NCBI GenBank assembly: GCA_021204375.1
Contig: JAJPZL010000066.1
Coordinates: 1-11,588 of the forward strand
Length of the DNA: 11,588 nt
Source of the DNA: Bacteroides sp.
GTDB lineage: Bacteria; Bacteroidota; Bacteroidia; Bacteroidales; Bacteroidaceae
Reading direction: 5' to 3'
Shown here: piece by piece, positions 1 to 5,736 of the stretch
How positions within the stretch are numbered: position 1 is the stretch's first letter
How the letters are laid out: every line of letters begins with the position of its first letter
Translations under genes and position numbers: made by a program
Notes under the pieces: model-generated
The model's database searches: none
The model's input: the letters and a program-made list of their open reading frames with translations, nothing else
What the model was told of the DNA's origin: nothing

Positions 1-8
1 CCTTAAAC

Positions 9-37
9 GTAGAGGAGACGCAAATATGCATCTCTAT
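9..37 (+). repeat. Degenerate copy A of a GAGACGCA/TGCATCTC palindromic repeat
   Basis: Positions 15-36 match the repeat copy at 10577-10598 in 21 of 22 bases, in the same orientation. Arms 15-22 and 27-34 can pair over 8 bp with one mismatch (C19 against A30) around the 4-nt loop AATA. An extra GTAGAG at 9-14 resembles the outer end of the other copies. It lies just beyond the 3' end of the TPR gene, the intergenic position usual for REP-like palindromes. The similarity is read directly; assignment to a REP-like family is inference. Confidence 0.7.
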
Positions 38-45
38 ATTTTTTT
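15..45 (+). terminator. Possible rho-independent terminator for a gene left of the window
   Basis: The hairpin of repeat copy A (stem 15-22/27-34, loop 23-26) is followed after ATAT by seven T residues at 39-45, the layout of an intrinsic terminator read rightward. It would serve a plus-strand gene ending before or at the left edge, which would then converge on the TPR gene. The stem is short and carries one mismatch, so strength is doubtful, and the gene it would serve is not visible. Confidence 0.35.
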
Positions 46-124
46 AATAGGAAGCCTGACCCGGGGAGGCCTGGAGAAGAATAAAAACCACCTGTTTACC
101 TGTAAGCAATTGTCTGAATGTTAA

Positions 125-140
125 ATAAATGATCATTTAT
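125..140. repeat. Perfect 16-bp palindrome downstream of the TPR gene
   Basis: ATAAATGATCATTTAT reads identically on both strands. It begins 4 nt beyond the TPR stop codon. With no loop it would make only a weak hairpin, so it is more plausibly a protein site, a minor 3'-end structure or chance in AT-rich DNA. The rest of 46-144 holds no gene or recognisable signal. Confidence 0.4.
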
Positions 141-144
141 AGGT

Positions 145-1101
145 TTAGAGTACGGATCCTTGCAGATTGCTGAAATTCTCCCCCAGATTATCATATTTAC
201 CATCGATCCGGGTACATTTTTTCGGATCCAGTTCCAGGGCTTTCTTCATATCATCGGCTGCTCCGGTCTCATCCGAATCCATCAGCCGGGCATTTCCCCG
301 TTCCAGATAGGCATCGGTACAATCCGGGTTTACCTCAATGGCTTCTGAGAAGGCATTGATAGCTTCCTGCAATTTACCTTCACCTACTAGGATACGTCCC
401 TGCTTAATGTAGGCCAGGTCACAGAAAGGGTTAAGTTTGATCACTTTTTGATAATCTGCTATGGCTTTATCCGTCTCTCCCCGTCTCTCCTCTATTTTGG
501 CACGTTGCAACCAGGAGTGTTCGTCATCAGGAGCCAACTCCACCGCTTTATCGGCATCCTGCAAGGCTTCTTTATATTGTTTCATGGAAAGGAGTACTTC
601 GGAGCGTACAATATAGGCTTCCACATACTCTTCATTCAGCGTAATGGCTTTGGTCAGATTGGCAACTGCCTGTATATACTCTTTGAGTTCCAGGTAGGCT
701 TTGCCCAGAAGCAGATAGGCTGAGGCATCTTCCGGCTTTAGTTCTATATACCGGATATAGTCTTCTACCGTACCATGATAATTATCCAGCATAAAGCGGA
801 CAGTGGCCCGGTTCAACAGGGGTTCCGGAAATTCGGGTTCCAGCTCGATCATGCGGGTGATCAGCGGTTCGGCCTTATCGAAATTGCCGATCCGGATATG
901 AAGATTGGCCAGGTAGCCTAAGGTTTCGTAATCCTCCTGCAACTCCAATGCATCATAAAAACATTTGAGGGCGTATTCAATCTTTCCCATACGCTGGGCA
1001 CGCAGCCCGTCGTACTTAAATATCTCAAACTTTTTCTGCAAATCTGTTTCTGTCTTCTCCTCTCTTTTTCCGGAAAAGAGTTTTTTTAAAAAACCTGCCA
1101 T
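145..1101 (-). CDS. TPR-repeat scaffold protein
   Basis: A 318-residue protein made almost entirely of tetratricopeptide repeats. Seven consecutive 34-residue units are visible at about residues 57-90, 91-124, 125-158, 159-192, 193-226, 227-260 and 261-294, each with the small/large helix pattern and an acidic-Pro end (ELEPE, ELKPE, ELAPD, ELDPK). A degenerate eighth unit lies at about 24-56. No signal peptide or transmembrane segment is seen; the first 14 residues (MAGFLKKLFSGKRE) are basic and amphipathic and might touch a membrane or partner. TPR solenoids mediate protein-protein contacts, but no catalytic domain is present and the partner is unknown. It follows recQ on the same strand after 104 nt, so it may be cotranscribed with recJ-recQ or have its own promoter. 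The ATG at 1101 gives a complete protein with no nearby alternative. Family assignment is firm; function is not known. Confidence 0.85.
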   Translation of the reverse strand: MAGFLKKLFSGKREEKTETDLQKKFEIFKYDGLRAQRMGKIEYALKCFYDALELQEDYETLGYLANLHIRIGNFDKAEPLITRMIELEPEFPEPLLNRATVRFMLDNYHGTVEDYIRYIELKPEDASAYLLLGKAYLELKEYIQAVANLTKAITLNEEYVEAYIVRSEVLLSMKQYKEALQDADKAVELAPDDEHSWLQRAKIEERRGETDKAIADYQKVIKLNPFCDLAYIKQGRILVGEGKLQEAINAFSEAIEVNPDCTDAYLERGNARLMDSDETGAADDMKKALELDPKKCTRIDGKYDNLGENFSNLQGSVL

Positions 1102-1205
1102 GTTACTTATATGAGATTGTTTATTTATACTTAATCGTTTCCCAGGGGGAATAGTTCATCGGTTAAACGGCTTTTAATTCCCCGGATTACTGCAAAAATA
1201 TTATT
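1102..1205 (-). other. recQ-TPR intergenic region with a 7-bp inverted repeat
   Basis: This 104-nt gap contains a perfect inverted repeat, GGGGAAT at 1146-1152 and ATTCCCC at 1177-1183, with a 24-nt spacer. It has no following T-run on the minus strand, so it is not a standard terminator. A TATTTTTG on the minus strand (1193-1200) matches the -7 consensus TAnnTTTG of Bacteroidetes promoters, but no TTTG lies at the right distance upstream. The TPR gene may therefore be read through from recQ or have a weak promoter of its own. No small gene is seen. Confidence 0.35.
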
Positions 1206-3116
1206 TTATTTATAAACCAGCCCCTCCCGGAAGGTTAATTTTCCTTCATCCAGTAAATGATGGAGCACCCGGGCGGGTTTATCGGAATCAATCCCCAGTT
1301 TCAGGGCTATCTGTGCCGGCGATAAAGGAGTATCTTCGAGTAATCCATAGATACGCCGTTCGATCTCCCGGAACTCATCCGAAGTGACGGTCTGTTCTGC
1401 CTTTTTCCCGCATACGTCGCACTGGCCACACTTGTTTTCCTGTTTCTCTCCAAAATAGTGGAGCAACATCCGGCTGCGACACCGGTCCCGGCTCTCTACA
1501 TATTCTAGCATGGCTTCGATACGGGCGGTATATCTCTGTTTCCGGAGTTCGTACACCTCTTTGGGAATAGAGAGATAACGCAACTCTTCCCGGGAGCGGG
1601 TATAAATAATAAAAGGAGTTTTTTTGTGGGGAATATAGTCAATGATGCGGCGTTTGGAGAGCGTTTTAAGCATCTCATATACCTGTTCCCGGGAGAGAGT
1701 ACTCCGGGTAGCGAGCAGATCTTCGTTGATATAAACATAATCGGTGAAAACTCCGGTGTAGGAACGGAGAATGACCTGAATAAGCCGCTTCATCTCTTCA
1801 CCCATCTCTTTGAGCCGGTAGAGTTCTTCCCGCATCAGTGTGAAAATAAGCCGGGAGGCATTATCCTGTTCATCTGTATACTCTATATAGCCTGCCTGCA
1901 TCAATATTTTAAGGGCATTGTGAGCCGGCACCGGGAAGTAACGGAACTTCCGGCAGAAATCCTCCAGGTTAAAGTCAAAGATACAGCCGAAACCGTCGCC
2001 CATAGCCATCTGGAAATAGTAATTGAGGTGTTCATAAATATCTTTTATATACTCTTTGGGAGGAAAAGTATCTGCCACACGTTTGTGCAGGGTTCGTCTG
2101 TCCGCCGGTGAATAGAGCAGATAGGCCCAGGCCTGTTCCCCGTCACGACCCGCACGGCCCGCTTCCTGGAAATAGACTTCCGGTGAATCTGGAATATCCA
2201 GATGAACGACTACCCGTACATCCGGTTTATCAATTCCCATTCCGAATGCGTTGGTAGCTACCATCACCCGGCTTTCACCCTCCTGCCATCTTTTTTGCCG
2301 CAGGTCTTTGGCTGCATTATCCAGGCCGGCATGATAAAATTCGGCTGTAATATCTTTCTGAATAAGGAACTCAGCTACTTCCCGGGTTTTACGGCGGCTA
2401 CGTACATAGACAATAGCAGAACCGGGAATTTTATGCAGGATCCGCAGCAGTTCCGTCGGTTTATCTTCGTTACGACGCACTACATAGGCCAGGTTACTCC
2501 GCTCAAAACTCATCCGGAACAGATTTCCGGGAGCGAATTCAAGCCGCTTTTGTATATCCTTTACCACTTCGGGCGTAGCCGTAGCAGTAAGGGCCAGTAC
2601 CGGAATCCCCGGCAACAGTTTCCGTATTTCTGCTATTTTCAGATAGGAGGGCCGGAAATCGTAGCCCCATTGTGAGATACAGTGCGACTCGTCGACCGTG
2701 ATCATACTCACCTGCATGGAGAGGACTTTTTTCCGGAATATCTCCGTATCAAGACGTTCGGGAGAGATATAGAGGAATTTATAGTTCCCGAAGATGCAGT
2801 TATCCAAAGCGATAATGATCTCCTGGCGGGTCATTCCGGAATAGACGGCCAGTGCTTTTATACCCCGTTTTTTCAGATTGGCTACCTGATCTTTCATCAG
2901 GGCGATCAGCGGGGTTATAACAATACAAACACCTTCCTGGGCCAGTGCAGGCACCTGGAAGGTGATTGATTTTCCTCCGCCGGTAGGCATCAACCCTAAG
3001 GTGTCTTTACCGCTACCGATGCTGGTGATGATCTCTTCCTGAATACCCCGGAAAGAGTCGTAACCCCAGTAATGTTTTAATAGTTCACGATACTTGCTTA
3101 CCTGCGAGGCAGCCAT
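1206..3116 (-). CDS. recQ: RecQ-family ATP-dependent DNA helicase, long-linker form
   Basis: A 636-residue superfamily 2 helicase, expected to unwind DNA 3'-5' at stalled forks and recombination intermediates. Visible motifs: motif 0 around FRGIQEE (22-28), Walker A MPTGGGKS (43-50), motif II DESH followed by CISQWG (142-151), motif III TATAT (177-181), motif V (about 286-301) and motif VI QEAGRAGRDG (317-326). The RecQ zinc site is complete: C546, C563, C566, C569 with 17-3-3 spacing, as in E. coli RecQ. In E. coli, however, the zinc site starts near residue 380; here about 165 extra residues (roughly 345-540) separate it from the core. The C-terminus (about 580-636) looks like a short winged helix and there is no recognisable HRDC domain. 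The start lies 1 nt after the recJ stop, implying translational coupling. DESH replaces the usual DEAH. Family is certain; whether this is the main RecQ or a second paralogue is not. Confidence 0.95.
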   Translation of the reverse strand: MAASQVSKYRELLKHYWGYDSFRGIQEEIITSIGSGKDTLGLMPTGGGKSITFQVPALAQEGVCIVITPLIALMKDQVANLKKRGIKALAVYSGMTRQEIIIALDNCIFGNYKFLYISPERLDTEIFRKKVLSMQVSMITVDESHCISQWGYDFRPSYLKIAEIRKLLPGIPVLALTATATPEVVKDIQKRLEFAPGNLFRMSFERSNLAYVVRRNEDKPTELLRILHKIPGSAIVYVRSRRKTREVAEFLIQKDITAEFYHAGLDNAAKDLRQKRWQEGESRVMVATNAFGMGIDKPDVRVVVHLDIPDSPEVYFQEAGRAGRDGEQAWAYLLYSPADRRTLHKRVADTFPPKEYIKDIYEHLNYYFQMAMGDGFGCIFDFNLEDFCRKFRYFPVPAHNALKILMQAGYIEYTDEQDNASRLIFTLMREELYRLKEMGEEMKRLIQVILRSYTGVFTDYVYINEDLLATRSTLSREQVYEMLKTLSKRRIIDYIPHKKTPFIIYTRSREELRYLSIPKEVYELRKQRYTARIEAMLEYVESRDRCRSRMLLHYFGEKQENKCGQCDVCGKKAEQTVTSDEFREIERRIYGLLEDTPLSPAQIALKLGIDSDKPARVLHHLLDEGKLTFREGLVYK

Positions 3117-3117
3117 A

Positions 3118-4845
3118 TCAATTGTTCTCTTCAGAAGGTTTTATATCTTCGATCAATAACTGCACCTCTCCCCTTTTGTGGGTATTCTCCTCGATAGTAT
3201 AACAGATATCGAACGAACGTTTGGTCTTGATATAACGCACCTGGGAGCTTTGTCCGAATGCAATGCCGTTCATTACATTGTTCGACTTGTTATCTACCAG
3301 TTCCAGCTTGATATGTTCCTGGTCTCTACCCACTACTTTACTGGTGCCATAGTCATAGACATTGCGGGTACAGAATATAGGTTTATGGTTATCCGGACCA
3401 AACGGATTGAACTTTTTAAGGTCGGAATAGAATTTATAGCTGATATCCCTGAAATCGATCTGCGCATCGATCCGGATAACAGAGGTAGTCTGTTCAGGAA
3501 GGATCGTATTGGTCACAAACTCTTCAAAGCGTTTGGTAAAAGCGGGAACATTTTCCACTTTCAACGATAAACCGGCTGCATAGGTATGCCCACCGAAGTT
3601 CTCGAGCAGGTCCCGGCAATGTTCAATGGCCTTATATACATCAAACCCGGAGACTGAACGGGCGGAGCCGGTAGCCATATCATCGGTGCGGGTCAATACC
3701 ACAGCGGGACGATAATAGACCTCAGTTAAACGGGAAGCTACAATTCCGATCACTCCTTTGTGCCAGTCTTCGTTGTAAAGTACAATGGAACGGCGATCTT
3801 CCAGGCCATCCAGCTTTTCTACAATGTTATTGGCCTCTTCGGTCATATTCTTATCCAGATCCTTTCGGGTCTCGTTGTACTGATTGATCTGGTTACTCTT
3901 TTCCAGCGCTTGTGAAAAGTCTTTTTCGATCAGCAGATCCACCGCCTCTTTTCCACTCTGGATGCGTCCGGAAGCATTGATACGGGGCCCTATCTTAAAG
4001 ACAATATCGCTGACGGTAATTCCCCGGTCGTTCAGTCCGCAGACATCAATAATGGCTTTTAGTCCTACACTGGGATTACTGTTCAGCTGTTTAAGACCGT
4101 GATAAGTCAGGATACGGTTCTCTCCCATGATCGGCATAATATCCGAGGCTACACTGACTGCCACCAGATCCAGCAGAGGGATCAGGTTATGGAACTCTAT
4201 GCCGTTGCTCATGGCAAAGGCCTGCATAAATTTAAAACCAACCCCACAACCCGACAAATAGGTATAAGGGTAAGTATTATCCCTGCGTTTGGCATTCAGG
4301 ATGGCTACTGCAGGCGGCAATACATCATCCGACACATGGTGGTCACAAATAATAAAGTCGATACCTCTCTCTTTTGCATAGGTTATCTCCTCTACGGCTT
4401 TGATTCCACAATCCAACACAATAATTAAAGATATCCCTGTATCATACGCATGATCTACTCCGGCTTTTGACACACCATACCCTTCGTGGTAACGATCGGG
4501 AATATAGTAATCAATATTAGAGTAATACTGCTGAATGAACTTATAGACCAGTGCAACAGCCGTTGTTCCGTCTACATCATAATCGCCATAGATCATGATC
4601 CGTTCCTTCCTTTCCATAGCTGTATTCAGACGTTCCACAGCTTTATCCATATCCTGCATCAGGAAAGGGTCGTGGAGATCGGGGAGCTGGGGGCGGAAGA
4701 ATTTCCTCGCCCCAGCTTCGGTAGCAATACCGCGCTCAATGAGAAGCTGCGCCAGGACAGGACTAATCCCCAGTTCCCGGGCGAGAGAGCGGCTCTCTTC
4801 TATAAGTTCGTTTGTCGGGGCATGATAACTCCATTTGTGATTCAT
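3118..4845 (-). CDS. recJ: Single-stranded-DNA-specific 5'-3' exonuclease RecJ
   Basis: A 575-residue DHH-family nuclease, close to the 577 residues of E. coli RecJ. The metal-binding motifs are present in order: GDYDVDG (87-93), LDCG (144-147), DHH (168-170), an aspartate at 226 in LLDLVAV, SD (234-235), RINASGR (288-294), and the DHHA1 GGH (418-420). The OB-like C-terminal part follows to residue 575. RecJ digests 5' single strands with manganese or magnesium during gap repair, mismatch repair and processing of nascent lagging strands, acting with RecQ. recQ starts 1 nt downstream, which supports a shared task. The 5' leader on the mRNA strand is strongly A-rich (runs of A within 4846-4880), the usual Bacteroidetes way of marking starts without a Shine-Dalgarno site. 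A dyad at 4907-4927 lies 61-81 nt upstream and may regulate the unit. Confidence 0.97.
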   Translation of the reverse strand: MNHKWSYHAPTNELIEESRSLARELGISPVLAQLLIERGIATEAGARKFFRPQLPDLHDPFLMQDMDKAVERLNTAMERKERIMIYGDYDVDGTTAVALVYKFIQQYYSNIDYYIPDRYHEGYGVSKAGVDHAYDTGISLIIVLDCGIKAVEEITYAKERGIDFIICDHHVSDDVLPPAVAILNAKRRDNTYPYTYLSGCGVGFKFMQAFAMSNGIEFHNLIPLLDLVAVSVASDIMPIMGENRILTYHGLKQLNSNPSVGLKAIIDVCGLNDRGITVSDIVFKIGPRINASGRIQSGKEAVDLLIEKDFSQALEKSNQINQYNETRKDLDKNMTEEANNIVEKLDGLEDRRSIVLYNEDWHKGVIGIVASRLTEVYYRPAVVLTRTDDMATGSARSVSGFDVYKAIEHCRDLLENFGGHTYAAGLSLKVENVPAFTKRFEEFVTNTILPEQTTSVIRIDAQIDFRDISYKFYSDLKKFNPFGPDNHKPIFCTRNVYDYGTSKVVGRDQEHIKLELVDNKSNNVMNGIAFGQSSQVRYIKTKRSFDICYTIEENTHKRGEVQLLIEDIKPSEENN

Positions 4846-4906
4846 TTTATATATTGTTTTTTCTTTTTTTTCTCTCGGAAAGGATCGGTAATATCGTGTA
4901 GATACA

Positions 4907-4927
4907 TTTTACCAACATTCGGTAAAA
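4907..4927 (-). promoter_or_regulatory. Perfect dyad TTTTACC-N7-GGTAAAA upstream of recJ
   Basis: The arms 4907-4913 and 4921-4927 are exact reverse complements around a 7-nt spacer. One arm overlaps a candidate minus-strand -7 element TACTTTTA (4923-4930, one base from TAnnTTTG), so the dyad could be an operator over the recJ promoter. If transcription starts further upstream it would instead be a leader hairpin. A further half-site GGTAA at 4887-4891 can pair with TTACC at 4909-4913, giving an alternative fold. The symmetry is seen directly; the function is inferred. Confidence 0.45.
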
Positions 4928-5042
4928 GTACGAAAAAAAACACGAAGTCCCTATACATATTATGATTATTTTAAGAATGCAGCGGCCCGGAAGAACGCAA
5001 AACGATAATTTTCACTCCTTCCTGCACTTTTAGAAACATTCC

Positions 5043-5056
5043 TGTTTTATAAAACA
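5043..5056. repeat. 14-bp perfect palindrome in the divergent intergenic region
   Basis: TGTTTTATAAAACA is identical on both strands and lies 46 nt left of the -33 element of the tsaC promoter and about 200 nt upstream of recJ. It could be an operator half-way between the divergent units, or chance in AT-rich DNA. No second copy was found in the window. Confidence 0.35.
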
Positions 5057-5102
5057 AGAATTACAACGAAGAAGTTTTTGATCTTTTATTAGGAGAACAT
5101 TG

Positions 5103-5133
5103 TTTGTTTAGAGAGCGGGAATGATTACATTTG
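5103..5133 (+). promoter_or_regulatory. Bacteroides-type promoter of the tsaC-clc-fmt-dnaG unit
   Basis: TTTG at 5103-5106 is followed after exactly 19 bp by TACATTTG at 5126-5133. This fits the Bacteroidetes primary sigma factor consensus (-33 TTTG, about 19-21 bp, -7 TAnnTTTG) completely. Transcription would begin near 5138-5142, leaving a leader of about 30 nt before the ATG at 5172. This placement also rules out the in-frame ATG at 5121, which lies inside the promoter. Confidence 0.75.
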
Positions 5134-5171
5134 CAGACCAATACCCATATTATAGAAAGAAGGGATCTATT

Positions 5172-5735
5172 ATGAGAGAAGATATTCAAGAAGCGTGCCG
5201 GGTGATGGAGCAGGGAGGAGTCATCCTCTACCCTACCGATACAATCTGGGGACTGGGATGTGATGCCACCAATCCGGAAGCCGTCAGAAAAGTCTACGAA
5301 ATTAAAAGGCGGACCGATAGTAAGGCCCTGCTTGTTTTAGTTGACTCCGATATAAAAGTCGATTTTTATGTAAGAGAAGTACCCGAAATAGCCTGGGACT
5401 TAATTGAGCTGGCGGATAAACCTCTTACGATCATCTATCCGGGAGCCCGGAATCTGGCAGAGAACCTGCTGGCAGAAGATGGTAGTGTAGGGATCCGAGT
5501 CACGCAGGAGACCTTTTCCAAAGAGTTGTGTAAACGATTCCGGAAAGCGATCGTCTCGACTTCAGCGAATATCAGCGGAACTCCCTCTCCGGGAATTTAT
5601 CAGGAGATCAGCCGGGAGATATGCTCTCAGGTGGATTATATTGTAAAGTATCGCCAGGACGACCTGAACCGTCCCAAACCCTCCGGTATCATTAAACTGG
5701 GTGCGGGGGGATTGATTAAAGTTATCAGAGAATAA
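5172..5735 (+). CDS. tsaC: L-threonylcarbamoyladenylate synthase (YrdC/Sua5 family)
   Basis: A 187-residue single-domain YrdC protein. It should make threonylcarbamoyl-AMP from threonine, bicarbonate and ATP, the first step of t6A formation at position 37 of ANN-decoding tRNAs. Family marks: PTDTIWGLG (21-29), the basic substrate-binding stretch KRRTDSKAL (45-53) and STSANISG (129-136). No Sua5 C-terminal domain is present, so it is the short TsaC-like form; the paralogue YciO cannot be fully excluded from sequence alone. I chose ATG 5172 rather than the in-frame ATG at 5121 because the promoter (5103-5133) covers the earlier codon, the first 17 residues would not belong to the YrdC fold, and a purine-rich AGAAGGGA stretch lies just upstream of 5172. 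It is first in a rightward unit; clc begins 1 nt after its stop. Confidence 0.9.
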   Translation: MREDIQEACRVMEQGGVILYPTDTIWGLGCDATNPEAVRKVYEIKRRTDSKALLVLVDSDIKVDFYVREVPEIAWDLIELADKPLTIIYPGARNLAENLLAEDGSVGIRVTQETFSKELCKRFRKAIVSTSANISGTPSPGIYQEISREICSQVDYIVKYRQDDLNRPKPSGIIKLGAGGLIKVIRE

Positions 5736-5736
5736 T

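Noticed and set aside
160..723. Open frames on the plus strand opposite the TPR gene
   Set aside because: They lie wholly inside the TPR coding sequence, show no family motif, and have low-complexity compositions typical of antisense shadows.
1193..1200. TATTTTTG on the minus strand as a TPR promoter -7 element
   Set aside because: It fits TAnnTTTG, but no TTTG is found 19-21 bp upstream, and such AT-rich matches are common by chance.
1626..2969. Plus-strand open frames opposite recQ, up to 161 codons
   Set aside because: recQ has complete helicase and zinc motifs through this region; the opposite frames have no recognisable domain or start signal.
3178..4965. Several plus-strand frames opposite recJ
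   Set aside because: All nest in recJ, whose DHH motifs are intact; no conserved residues were recognisable in the opposite frames.
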